Positions 16,688-23,957 of a DNA stretch of 64,000 nucleotides are shown here, piece after piece. The DNA is taken from contig CAVVAH010000004.1 in NCBI GenBank assembly GCA_963746175.1, positions 930,001 to 994,000 on the forward strand, in the 5' to 3' direction. Numbering within the stretch: position 1 is the first letter of the stretch; each line of letters begins with the position of its first letter. The translations under genes were made by a program, and so were the position numbers. Source of the stretch: CAVVAH01 sp963746175 (lineage in GTDB: Bacteria; Actinomycetota; Actinomycetes; JACCUZ01). The notes beneath the pieces are model-generated. The model was not told the origin of the DNA, ran no database searches, and saw nothing but the letters and a program-made list of their open reading frames with translations.

Positions 16688-16766
16688 CCGGGCATCCTCC
16701 CGGAAGCAACCGACACCCACGCGCGTTACACCCAGGTACCGATTCCCCGGCCCCAGGAGAGAATGC

Positions 16767-17159
16767 ATGGCCACCCTCGAGGCGACCGCCGCCACCTTCG
16801 ACTCCCTCGTCGACGCGGACGGGATCACTCTCGTCGACTTCTGGGCCTCGTGGTGCGGCCCGTGCCGGATGTTCGCTCCGGTCTTCGAGGCCGCGTCGGA
16901 GCAGCACACAGACATCACCTTCGCGAAGGTCGACACCGAGGCCGAGCGCGAGCTCGCGGCGCAGGCGTCGATCACCTCGATCCCGACGCTGATGGCGTTC
17001 CGCGAGGGGATCCTCGTCTACGCGCAGCCCGGGGCGCTGCCGGCGCCCGCGCTGGAGCAGCTCATCACCGCCGTCCGCGGCCTCGACATGGACGACGTAC
17101 GCCGGCAGCTGGCCGCCGAGAACGAGGCGCACGCCAGCCACCAGCACGACACCGCCTGA
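16767..17159 (+). CDS. trxA: Thioredoxin
   Basis: 130 residues; classical thioredoxin with F26-W-A-S-W-C30-G-P-C33 active site, the cis-proline loop ITSIPTLM and the GALP block. It is about 20 residues longer than E. coli TrxA, with a charged C-terminal tail ending AHASHQHDTA. The ribosome site CCCCAGGAGAG precedes the ATG. It reduces protein disulfides in the cytoplasm with NADPH via thioredoxin reductase. A perfect 20-bp hairpin follows the gene. Confidence 0.94.
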   Translation: MATLEATAATFDSLVDADGITLVDFWASWCGPCRMFAPVFEAASEQHTDITFAKVDTEAERELAAQASITSIPTLMAFREGILVYAQPGALPAPALEQLITAVRGLDMDDVRRQLAAENEAHASHQHDTA

Positions 17160-17178
17160 CCGCACCAACCAGCCAACG

Positions 17179-17220
17179 TGTCAGCCGCAGGTCGCCGTAC
17201 ACGGCGACCTGCGGCTGACA
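17179..17220 (+). terminator. Perfect 20-bp hairpin after trxA
   Basis: TGTCAGCCGCAGGTCGCCGT, loop AC, then its exact reverse complement (17201-17220). It lies 19 nt after the trxA stop and before the phosphoesterase gene, and is a strong terminator candidate in both directions. Confidence 0.75.
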
Positions 17221-17271
17221 ACTCTTCGGGGGAGGGGAACGCTCCGGGCACGCCGGTCGTCGGACTGGGAC

Positions 17272-18909
17272 GTGCGCCCGCGTCCGCTGGACCACCCGCG
17301 CACCCGGCTCGTCGCGGGTGTGGCGGCGCTCGCCCTGGTGGCGCTCACCGGCGTCCTGCTGGTCAGCACCCAGGCCCACCGGTCGCCGGGAGCCCTGCGC
17401 CGGGGTCCCACCAGCCGGGCCGCCCGGGCCGGCATCGGCCGCATCAAGCACGTCGTCGTCGTGATGCAGGAGAACCGCTCCTTCGACTCCTACTTCGGCA
17501 CCTTCCCGGGCGCCGACGGGTTCCCGCGCAGGCCCGACGGCTCGGTCGCCGTCTGCCTGCCCAGCCCGGTGCGCGGCGGCGCGTGCCTCGCGCCGTACCA
17601 CGACGCGCGTGACGTCAACGGCGGCGGCCCGCACGGCCACGCGGACGCGCTCGCCGACGTCGACGGCGGGGCGATGGACGGCTTCCTCGAGCGGGCCGAG
17701 CGGGCCCGGCTGCACGGCGGCTGCTCCGACCCCAACGACCCCGAGTGCCTGAGCGCCTCGGAGCGGGACGTCATGGGCTACCACGACGACCGGGAGATCC
17801 CCAACTACTGGGCGTACGCCAAGAGCTTCGTGCTGCAGGACCACATGTTCGAGCCGGCGACGACGTGGAGCCTGCCGGCGCACCTGTTCACCGTCTCGGA
17901 GTGGTCGGCGCGCTGCGACGACGACGACCCCGACTCGTGCACCAACGACGTCGGCCACCCGGGCGACCCGCCGGACTTCAACACGGCACTGCACCCGAAC
18001 GCCCAGCCGCCGACGTACGCCTGGACGGACCTCACCTACCTGCTGCACCGCGCGGGCGTCTCGTGGCGCTACTACGTCGCGAAGGGCGACGAGCCGGACT
18101 GCGCTAACGACGCCCTCATCACCTGCCCGCGGGTGCCGCAGAGCGCGAGCACGCCCGGGATCTGGAACCCGTTGCCGTACTTCACGACCGTGCGGCAGGA
18201 CGACCAGCTGCGGAACATCGTGTCGGTGCACCACTTCCTCACCGCAGCACAGACCGGGCACCTGCCGTCGGTCAGCTGGGTCGTGCCGTCGGAGGCCGTC
18301 AGCGAGCACCCGCGGTCGCGCGTCAGCGCCGGCCAGTCGTACGTCACCGGGCTGGTCAACGCGGTGATGTCGGGGCCGGACTGGAAGTCGACCGCGATCT
18401 TCCTCACCTGGGACGACTGGGGCGGCTTCTACGACCACGTCGCGCCGCCGACCGTGGACGCCAACGGCTACGGGCTGCGCGTGCCCGGCATCGTCATCAG
18501 CCCGTACGCGCGGCGGGGCTTCGTCGACCACCAGACCCTGAGCTTCGACGCCTACGCCAAGTTCATCGAGGACCGCTTCCTGCGCGGCCAGCGGCTGGAC
18601 CCGGCCAACGACGGCCGCGCCGACCCGCGGCCGGACGTGCGCGAGAACAACCCGCAGCTCGGTGACCTCCTCGCCGACTTCGACTTCACCCAGCAGCCGC
18701 GGCCACCGGTGCTGATGCCGGTGCACCCGGTGACCGACCTGATCGCCCCGGCCCCGGACGAGGCCGACGTGGCGAGGACGGGTCAGCCGGCGGCGGCCAC
18801 GCCGAGCTGTTCCAGCAGGCCTTCGACCCGGCGGCGTACCTCGTCGCGGATCGGGCGGACCGCCTCGACGCCCTGCCCGGCCGGGTCGTCCAGCTCCCAG
18901 TCGAGGTAG
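17272..18909 (+). CDS. Secreted phosphoesterase (phospholipase C-type family)
   Basis: 545 residues. The N-terminus has a hydrophobic segment LVAGVAALALVALTGVLLV at about 13-31, a signal peptide or anchor. Then comes IKHVVVVMQENRSFDSYFGT, the hallmark of the phosphoesterase family that includes bacterial non-haemolytic phospholipase C and acid phosphatases. WDDWGGFYDHVAPP and PYARRGFVDHQ carry metal-ligand Asp/His residues. The enzyme would hydrolyse phosphate esters outside the membrane. The last 40 or so residues are low-complexity Ser/Arg and overlap the convergent arsC by 127 nt, so the natural end may lie earlier and a frameshift is possible. Confidence 0.88.
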   Translation: MRPRPLDHPRTRLVAGVAALALVALTGVLLVSTQAHRSPGALRRGPTSRAARAGIGRIKHVVVVMQENRSFDSYFGTFPGADGFPRRPDGSVAVCLPSPVRGGACLAPYHDARDVNGGGPHGHADALADVDGGAMDGFLERAERARLHGGCSDPNDPECLSASERDVMGYHDDREIPNYWAYAKSFVLQDHMFEPATTWSLPAHLFTVSEWSARCDDDDPDSCTNDVGHPGDPPDFNTALHPNAQPPTYAWTDLTYLLHRAGVSWRYYVAKGDEPDCANDALITCPRVPQSASTPGIWNPLPYFTTVRQDDQLRNIVSVHHFLTAAQTGHLPSVSWVVPSEAVSEHPRSRVSAGQSYVTGLVNAVMSGPDWKSTAIFLTWDDWGGFYDHVAPPTVDANGYGLRVPGIVISPYARRGFVDHQTLSFDAYAKFIEDRFLRGQRLDPANDGRADPRPDVRENNPQLGDLLADFDFTQQPRPPVLMPVHPVTDLIAPAPDEADVARTGQPAAATPSCSSRPSTRRRTSSRIGRTASTPCPAGSSSSQSR

Positions 18910-19193
18910 GTCCGGCCCGGGAAGAACGGGCACTCGTCGCCGCAGCCCATCGTGATGACGAAGTCGCTGGTCTGCACCGACTCGGCGGTGAGGACCTTCG
19001 GGACCTCGGCCGACAGGTCGACGCCCACCTCGCGCATCGCCTCGACGACGGCCGGGTTCACCTCGTCGGCCGGAGCGGTGCCGGCCGACCGGACCTCGAC
19101 GGTGTCACCCGCGAGGTGGGTCAGGAAGCCGGCCGCCATCTGGGATCGGCCGGCGTTGTGCACGCAGACGAAGAGCACGCTCGGACGGCTCAT
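18783..19193 (-). CDS. arsC: Arsenate reductase, low-molecular-weight phosphatase type
   Basis: 136 residues. The phosphatase P-loop is C10-V-H-N-A-G-R16-S and the acid loop is TYLDWELDDPAGQ. It reduces arsenate to arsenite using a small thiol system (thioredoxin or mycothiol/mycoredoxin in actinobacteria). The ATG overlaps the aquaporin stop (ATGA), so it is the last gene of the ars operon. The overlap with the convergent phosphoesterase gene is discussed there. Confidence 0.95.
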   Translation of the reverse strand: MSRPSVLFVCVHNAGRSQMAAGFLTHLAGDTVEVRSAGTAPADEVNPAVVEAMREVGVDLSAEVPKVLTAESVQTSDFVITMGCGDECPFFPGRTYLDWELDDPAGQGVEAVRPIRDEVRRRVEGLLEQLGVAAAG

Positions 19194-19891
19194 GCGAGGA
19201 CCTCTCTGGGGACGGGGCCGGGCACCAGGAGGCGGGCCAGCCCCAGGCCGACGGCGCCGCCGACCACCTGGGCCAGGACGAATCCCGGGACGGACGTCGG
19301 GGCGATGCCCGCGAAGGTGTCGGAGAACATCCGCCCGACCGTGACCGCGGGGTTGGCGAACGACGTGCTCGACGTGAACCAGTAGGCGGCGCCGATGTAC
19401 GCCCCGACCGCGGGTGCGGCGAGGGCGGCCCGTCCGGTGCGCAGCAGCAGCACGACCAGGAGGACGAGCCCGGCGGTGGCCACGACCTCCCCGAGCATCA
19501 GCCGCCATCCGTCTCGGTCCGTGCTCGCCAGGTCCGTGACCGGCACGGCGTACATCGCGTTGGCGAGGAGGCAGCCGCCGACCGCGCCGACGGTCTGCAC
19601 GATGCCGTACGCCGCCGCGCCCCGCGCGCTGAGAGCGCCGGGCTGCCCGCGGCCGTCGACCCACAGCACCGCGGTGACCACCGGGTTGAGGTGCGCGCCG
19701 GACACCGGCGCCAGTGCCGCCACCAGCACGGCGAGGCCGAGGGCGGTGACGAGCGAGTTCTCCAGCAGCTGGAGGCCGACGTCGTCGGGCGACAGCCGTT
19801 GTGCGGCGATCCCCGACCCGACGACGACGGCGACGAGCAGACCGGTGCCGAGCCCCTCGGCCAGCAGTCGCCGGGGCAGTGACGTCAGCAC
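19190..19891 (-). CDS. Aquaporin/glycerol-facilitator family channel of the ars operon
   Basis: 233 residues with six hydrophobic helices and the two half-helices: first box H-L-N-P-V (GAHLNPVVTA), second box S-F-A-N-P-A-V-T-V-G-R. The first NPA motif is thus NPV. The GTG start lies 7 nt inside the arsR stop region and the stop overlaps arsC. A channel between ArsR and ArsC can let arsenite flow out down its gradient, as in the known AqpS-ArsC pair of Sinorhizobium. No ArsB or Acr3 pump is present here, so the same logic is inferred. Confidence 0.9.
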   Translation of the reverse strand: MLTSLPRRLLAEGLGTGLLVAVVVGSGIAAQRLSPDDVGLQLLENSLVTALGLAVLVAALAPVSGAHLNPVVTAVLWVDGRGQPGALSARGAAAYGIVQTVGAVGGCLLANAMYAVPVTDLASTDRDGWRLMLGEVVATAGLVLLVVLLLRTGRAALAAPAVGAYIGAAYWFTSSTSFANPAVTVGRMFSDTFAGIAPTSVPGFVLAQVVGGAVGLGLARLLVPGPVPREVLA

Positions 19892-20217
19892 GGTCGCCGC
19901 GGCAGGTCGGTGCGCGAGGCCTGCGCCAGCCCGTCGAGCACGTCCCGCACCGCGTCGAGAGCGCCCGGCCGCAGCCGGTAGTAGGTGAACCGGCCGGCGG
20001 GCTCGGTCGCGACCAGGCCGGCCTGCCGGAGGGCACGCAGGTGGTGGGAGACGAGGGTCTGGCCGGCGTCGAGCTCCTGCTGCAGGTGGCACACGCAGAG
20101 CGACTCGTGGCCCAGCAACCCGAGGATGCGCAGCCGCACCGGGTCGGCGACCACCCGCAGGACCTCGGGCTCGGTCGTCGTACCAGCGGTGGCTGATGTC
20201 ACGGGACGAGCAGACAT
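19885..20217 (-). CDS. arsR: ArsR-family metalloregulator (second copy)
   Basis: 110 residues, winged helix. The metal site motif is L-C41-V-C43 in ESLCVCHLQQEL, followed by the recognition helix TLVSHHLRALRQAGLV and the wing GRFTYYRL. It should release DNA on arsenite or antimonite binding. The ATG sits inside the right arm of the inverted repeat 20184-20229, so the protein may bind its own start region. It overlaps the aquaporin start by 7 nt. Confidence 0.93.
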   Translation of the reverse strand: MSARPVTSATAGTTTEPEVLRVVADPVRLRILGLLGHESLCVCHLQQELDAGQTLVSHHLRALRQAGLVATEPAGRFTYYRLRPGALDAVRDVLDGLAQASRTDLPRRPC

Positions 20218-20229
20218 CAGCCACCGCTG
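20184..20229. promoter_or_regulatory. 17-bp inverted repeat at the start of arsR
   Basis: CAGCGGTGGCTGATGTC (20184-20200) is repeated exactly inverted at 20213-20229 with a 12-nt centre. The right arm continues into TCAGC-CACC-GCTGA, itself a short palindrome, just after the arsR ATG on the minus strand. It could be an operator, an RNA hairpin at the ribosome site, or both. Confidence 0.6.
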
Positions 20230-20261
20230 AAGGGTCAAACGAACAGCCGGTGAACGCCGCG

Positions 20262-20312
20262 TCAGCAGCAGCCGGGCTCGCAGCAGGTCGTCGACTCGCA
20301 GCAGTCGTCCAT
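20262..20312 (-). CDS. Sixteen-residue cysteine-rich peptide in the ars operon
   Basis: The reading frame gives MDDCCESTTCCEPGCC and a TGA stop: six cysteines in three vicinal pairs. The ATG is preceded by AGGGAGGTGG at 8 nt, one of the best ribosome sites of the island. It lies 35 nt after arsI and about 45 nt before arsR, in the same direction. Vicinal cysteine pairs are good arsenite ligands, so a metalloid-binding, chaperone or leader role is inferred. No family is known to me; a chance frame is possible but unlikely given the ribosome site and composition. Confidence 0.6.
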   Translation of the reverse strand: MDDCCESTTCCEPGCC

Positions 20313-20347
20313 GGCGCCCACCTCCCTCGCAGCTCGGACCCGACGCG

Positions 20348-20836
20348 TCAGCAGCACGAGGTGCCGCCGGCGACGACGGGAGCGTCGGCGGAGGATGCTG
20401 GAGCGGCGCAGCACGAGCCGTCGGAACCGCGCAGGGACTCAGCCGGCGCCGCGACGCCCTCGAGCTCGGCACCGGCATCCGCGAGCACGGTGTAGACCTC
20501 CCAGCGCTCGGCTCCCGGCCCGGTCACCCACACCTTGTCCTGCAGCGCGTAGCAGCAGGTGGTGCCGTCCTCCACCTCGGTGGCCAGGCCGGCGCCGGCC
20601 AGCCGTCGGGTAGCGGCGACCACCTCTCCGGCGCTCGCCACCTCGACGCCGAGGTGGTTGAGCGACCCGCCCGCGCCAGGGTTCTCGATCAGGACGAGCT
20701 TGAGGGCCGGTTCGTCCAAGGCGAAGTTGGCATAGCCGGGACGGCGCTTGGCGGGCTCGGCGTCGAAGAGCCGGGAGTAGAACGCCACCGCCTCGTCGAC
20801 GTCGTCGACATTGAGAGCGAGCTGGACTCGGGACAC
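20348..20836 (-). CDS. arsI: ArsI/CadI-type VOC metalloenzyme (C-As lyase family)
   Basis: 162 residues. Likely Fe(II) ligands Q5, H61 and E113 occupy the VOC positions, and the substrate cysteine pair is T-T-C94-C95-Y, the hallmark of the ArsI group, which cleaves the carbon-arsenic bond of trivalent methyl- and aryl-arsenicals. Cadmium-inducible CadI proteins share the sequence. The C-terminal tail adds C142-C143 and ends TSCC. The GTG start is preceded by CGGAGG. It follows the 70-aa gene by 14 nt in the ars operon. Confidence 0.92.
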   Translation of the reverse strand: MSRVQLALNVDDVDEAVAFYSRLFDAEPAKRRPGYANFALDEPALKLVLIENPGAGGSLNHLGVEVASAGEVVAATRRLAGAGLATEVEDGTTCCYALQDKVWVTGPGAERWEVYTVLADAGAELEGVAAPAESLRGSDGSCCAAPASSADAPVVAGGTSCC

Positions 20837-20850
20837 GGGCGCCTCCGGGG

Positions 20851-21063
20851 TCAGGCGCAGCAGATGCTGCGCGGGGCGGGTGCGGTGCGGCGACGCAGGC
20901 TGGCGCGCAGGGCCGCCGCGAGGTCGGCGGGCAGGTCCAGCCGGGCCGTCGGGCGGCGACCGCCGGCCGCCCTGGCGGTGCGGACGAGCCGGGCGGCGTC
21001 GGCCTCGCGGATCAGCTGGTCGACGCGGGACGGCGCCGCGCTCGCGAGTCGGCTGGTGAGCAT
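20851..21063 (-). CDS. 70-residue protein opening the ars operon, ends ICCA
   Basis: Starts MLTSRLASAAPSRVDQLIRE from an ATG with GAAGGAGGAG upstream, and is rich in Ala and Arg with two amphipathic helical stretches (VDQLIREADAARLVRTAR, DLPADLAAALRASLRRR). The only cysteines are the vicinal pair in the C-terminal ICCA. It is the first gene behind the divergent ars promoter. I do not recognise the family; the terminal Cys pair beside ArsI and the micropeptide suggests metalloid binding, which is inference. Confidence 0.68.
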   Translation of the reverse strand: MLTSRLASAAPSRVDQLIREADAARLVRTARAAGGRRPTARLDLPADLAAALRASLRRRTAPAPRSICCA

Positions 21064-21076
21064 CGCTCCTCCTTCA

Positions 21077-21130
21077 CATCGATGTCGGTCGATGTGACGA
21101 CTCTCGCAGACGCATCGACGTCTGTCAATG
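21077..21130. promoter_or_regulatory. Tandem ArsR operators in the divergent ars promoter
   Basis: CATCGA-TGTCGG-TCGATG (21077-21094) is a perfect 6-N6-6 palindrome, and CATCGA-CGTCTG-TCAATG (21113-21130) repeats it with one change, 36 bp later. On the minus strand TTGACA (21128-21123) lies in the second site and can serve the operon starting at 21063. On the plus strand TAGGCT (21138-21143) lies 7 nt before the arsR GTG at 21151, implying a leaderless transcript. Both promoters would be covered by one regulator. Confidence 0.7.
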
Positions 21131-21150
21131 CATGGGCTAGGCTCGGTCCC

Positions 21151-21525
21151 GTGCCCGCTGCCACCGCCGTGACCCGCCCGCTGCTGCCGCTGCTCGAGGA
21201 GCCGGCGGCGCTGTGCTGCCCGCCGCTCGCGCAGGCGCCGCTGTCGGAGCCGGACGCCGAGGAGCTCGCCTCGCGGCTCAAGGCGCTGGCCGACCCGGTA
21301 CGCCTGCGGCTGCTGTCGCTCGTCCTCGCCTCGGGCGAGTCCTGCGTCTGCGACCTGACGGTCCCGGTCGGACTCAGCCAGCCGACCGTCAGTCACCACC
21401 TCAAGGTGCTGGCCGACGCCGGGATCCTCGCCCGCGAGAAGCGCGGCAGGTGGGCCTGGTACCGGCTGGTCCCGGGGTCGCTGGGAGCACTCGCCGCGGT
21501 CATCGCCACCGGCCCGGCCGCCTGA
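21151..21525 (+). CDS. arsR: ArsR-family metalloregulator, divergent from the ars operon
   Basis: 124 residues from GTG 21151. It has a vicinal pair C22-C23 in the N-terminal arm (ALCCPPL) and C65-V-C67 in the alpha-3-type helix (ESCVCDL). This arrangement is like arsenite sensors of actinobacteria that use N-terminal Cys pairs. The recognition helix is QPTVSHHLKVLADAGIL. An upstream in-frame extension is open but the -10 TAGGCT places the transcript start at the GTG. It is expected to repress both itself and the operon on the other strand through the tandem operators. Confidence 0.92.
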   Translation: MPAATAVTRPLLPLLEEPAALCCPPLAQAPLSEPDAEELASRLKALADPVRLRLLSLVLASGESCVCDLTVPVGLSQPTVSHHLKVLADAGILAREKRGRWAWYRLVPGSLGALAAVIATGPAA

Positions 21526-21595
21526 CCACCGAGGTCCCCGACGACCAGCTCCCACCGCACTGTCGGGGCCCAGTGGTGGGCTGCCGGCGCCCCCG

Positions 21596-22483
21596 TCAGG
21601 GGGTGGGCGCGTCCGGGAAGTAGAGCGGGTCGCCGTAGCGGCCGACGCCGAAGCTGCCGATGATCGTCTGCGTGCCGGGCTTTTCGAGCCAGCCGGCGAA
21701 CTCCTTCGCGCAGGCCGTGCGCTTCCCGGCGCGCTTGGCCACGATCACGCTGTACGGGTCGTCGAGCTGGTCACCGCCCTGGGTGATGACCCGCATCCCG
21801 AGCTTCTCCTGCAGGGCCAGGTACGTGGCGCGGTCGGCCAGCGCGTAGGCGTCCTTCTTCGCCGCCCGCTGCAAGGTCCGCGGCATGTCCGTCTTCGCCT
21901 CGACGTACCACGACGCCGCGGGCGTGATGCCCACCTTCTTCCAGAGGGCCCGCTCCGCCGCGTCCACGCCCGAGCCGTCCGCGCGGCTGACGAACGTGGA
22001 CTCGTGCGCGGCGATCGCCTTCAGCGCGGCCTGCACGTCGGCCGACGTCGCCGCGCCGGCCGGGTCGTCGGTGGGACCGACGAGGAGGAAGGCGTCGTGC
22101 ATGACGGGCACCCGGAAGGTCCCGTCGCCCTCAGCCATGAAGCGCCGCTCGGCGGCCGGCGAGTCGACGAGCAGGAGGTCGGCCCCACCGGCCCGGCCGA
22201 GAGCCAGTGCCCCGCGGGCGGTGCGCACCTCGAGGGTGACCGTGCAGTCGCTGGTGCTCTGGAACGCCGGAACCAGGCTGTCCAGCAGCCCGGCGTCACG
22301 CAGCTCGGTCGTCGTGGCGAGCACGAGGTCCTTCGCGCCGCCGGTGCGGGTGACCGTCCCGTCACCGTCGCTCCCCCCGCCGCAGCCGGCGAGCAGGGCG
22401 AGGGTGGCGACCGGTACGAGGACCGCCGCGCGCCGGCGATCAGCGCGGAGCAGGGTCAGGGCGTTGCGAGGCACGTACCGCAT
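21596..22483 (-). CDS. Tungstate/molybdate-type ABC transporter substrate-binding lipoprotein (TupA-like)
   Basis: About 295 residues. The signal peptide ends in a lipobox L-L-A-G-C34. After it come ATTTELRDAGLLDSLVPAF, ARGALALGRAGGADLLLVDS, FVSRADGSGVDAAERALWKK and the C-terminal GSFGVGRYGDPLYFPDA, which follow the TupA/PBP-like-2 pattern for oxyanion (tungstate) binding. No tupB permease or tupC ATPase is adjacent, so the transporter partner is missing here. It is followed upstream by the nickel permease in the same direction. Ligand assignment is by family only. Confidence 0.85.
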   Translation of the reverse strand: MRYVPRNALTLLRADRRRAAVLVPVATLALLAGCGGGSDGDGTVTRTGGAKDLVLATTTELRDAGLLDSLVPAFQSTSDCTVTLEVRTARGALALGRAGGADLLLVDSPAAERRFMAEGDGTFRVPVMHDAFLLVGPTDDPAGAATSADVQAALKAIAAHESTFVSRADGSGVDAAERALWKKVGITPAASWYVEAKTDMPRTLQRAAKKDAYALADRATYLALQEKLGMRVITQGGDQLDDPYSVIVAKRAGKRTACAKEFAGWLEKPGTQTIIGSFGVGRYGDPLYFPDAPTP

Positions 22484-22538
22484 TCTCACCTGTGGTGGCG
22501 CCGGATCGGACGGCACCCCGTCGCGACGTCGCGAACGC

Positions 22539-23681
22539 TCAGTCGCCGACGACGGTCACCGGGCTGCTCTCCTGCAGGCCGGCGGACCACTTCTCCTCGA
22601 TCCGGCCGAACCGCCAGACGGCGAGCGCGACCAGCCACGTCAGGACGAACAGCACGACGATCGCGTACCCGACGTAGTTGAGGTCGAGGGACCCGACGGT
22701 CGCCAGCGGACCGCTGGTGATGTCGAGCTTCTCCACGGCGATGGACACCAGCTCGATCGTGCCGATGATCAGCGCGACGGCGACCGACAGCCCGGTGATC
22801 GTGATGTTGTAGAAGACCTTCCGCACCGGCTTGGAGAACGCCCAGTCGTAGGCGAAGTTCATGAAGCAGCCGTCGATGCTGTCCAGCAGGCTCATGCCGG
22901 CCGCGAAGATGATCGGCAGCGTGATGATGGCGTACCACGGCAGGGCGAAGGCCGCCGCGCCACCGGCCAGCACGAGCAGGCCGACCTCGGTCGCGGTGTC
23001 GAAGCCGAGGCCGAAGAGCAGCCCGACCGGGTACATGTGCCACGGCTTGCGCACCGCCCTGGTGACGCTGCCGAGGATGCGGTTCATGAACCCGCGGTTG
23101 TTGAGCTGGTCCTCCAGCGCCGCCTCGTCGTAGGCGCCGGTCCGCATCCGCCGGAAGACCTTGAGGATCCCGACGAGGACCACCAGGTTGAGGATGCCGA
23201 TGAGGAAGAGGAACACGCCGGAGACCGCCGTGCCGATGAGGCCGGTGGTCTGCTGCAGCGTCGACGAGTCGTCCTCCACCTGCCCGGCGAGGCTCCGGAC
23301 GCCGAACGAGAGCAGCAGGACCAGCCCGAAGACGACCGACGAGTGCCCGAGCGAGAACCAGAAGCCGACCGACAGCGGGCGCTTGCCCTCGGCCATCAGC
23401 TTCCGGGTGGTGTTGTCGATGGCGGCGATGTGGTCGGCGTCGAAGGCGTGCCGCATGCCGAGCGTGTACGCCGTGAGGCCGAGGCCCACGCCGAAGACCT
23501 GGTTCTGCCCGACCTGGTAGTGCTCCGGCGCCACGATGAGCGCCAGCACTCCCCAACCGACGACGTGCAGCAGCACCACGAAGCCGGCCATCCCCCAGAT
23601 CGAGGCCCACTCGCGGCGGGTGAGGGCGGCCTGCACCCGCGCCAGCCGGGAGTCGGTGGTCCGTACGGCGGTCGTGGTCAT
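22539..23681 (-). CDS. Nickel/cobalt permease, NiCoT family
   Basis: 380 residues, eight hydrophobic segments. The signature motif is R77-H78-A-F-D81-A-D83-H84-I in helix 2 (HX4DH), with further family motifs LGHSSVVF and GLGFDTATEVGLL. It imports Ni2+ (or Co2+) across the membrane. ATG 23681 with GGAGCAGG upstream is preferred over longer openings. A Nur-like box lies 66 nt upstream (23747-23763). Nickel is needed for the hydrogenase encoded at 3.4-6.3 kb, so the two are likely linked physiologically. Confidence 0.95.
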   Translation of the reverse strand: MTTTAVRTTDSRLARVQAALTRREWASIWGMAGFVVLLHVVGWGVLALIVAPEHYQVGQNQVFGVGLGLTAYTLGMRHAFDADHIAAIDNTTRKLMAEGKRPLSVGFWFSLGHSSVVFGLVLLLSFGVRSLAGQVEDDSSTLQQTTGLIGTAVSGVFLFLIGILNLVVLVGILKVFRRMRTGAYDEAALEDQLNNRGFMNRILGSVTRAVRKPWHMYPVGLLFGLGFDTATEVGLLVLAGGAAAFALPWYAIITLPIIFAAGMSLLDSIDGCFMNFAYDWAFSKPVRKVFYNITITGLSVAVALIIGTIELVSIAVEKLDITSGPLATVGSLDLNYVGYAIVVLFVLTWLVALAVWRFGRIEEKWSAGLQESSPVTVVGD

Positions 23682-23746
23682 CGGGTCCTGCTCCAGGTGC
23701 GTGCGCGATGTGTGCCGGTCCCACGCTAAGCGCGAGCGACTGGTTG

Positions 23747-23763
23747 TTGCAACGCCTTCGCAA
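23747..23763 (-). promoter_or_regulatory. Nur-type nickel box upstream of the NiCoT gene
   Basis: The plus strand reads TTGCAA-CGCCT-TCGCAA, one mismatch from TTGCAA-N5-TTGCAA, the operator described for the Fur-family nickel regulator Nur of Streptomyces. Its location 66-82 nt before the permease start fits nickel-dependent repression of uptake. Confidence 0.65.
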
Positions 23764-23819
23764 TAGGGAGCCGGCCCGGATGCACCCACTTCCCGGTGCT
23801 TCCCGGTGCGCTGGTCCCG

Positions 23820-23896
23820 GTGATCGTCTGCGACCTGGATCCCGGACACGCCGGCGCGACCCCGGCGTGTCGGGGACCGAGGTCGCAAACGATCAC
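23820..23896. repeat. Long imperfect hairpin, GTCTGCGAC/GTCGCAAAC type
   Basis: GTGATCGTCTGCGACCTGG pairs with the block ending GGTCGCAAACGATCAC; inside is GGACACGCCGG / CCGGCGTGTC. It shares stem blocks with the element at 12323-12398. It fills the gap between the divergent nickel permease and the copper cluster. Confidence 0.75.
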
Positions 23897-23957
23897 TTCT
23901 GGGTCGGGTGTGGTGATCCGCGCGCAGTCCTCGACGAGCGGCGGCTAGCCTGCGGGC

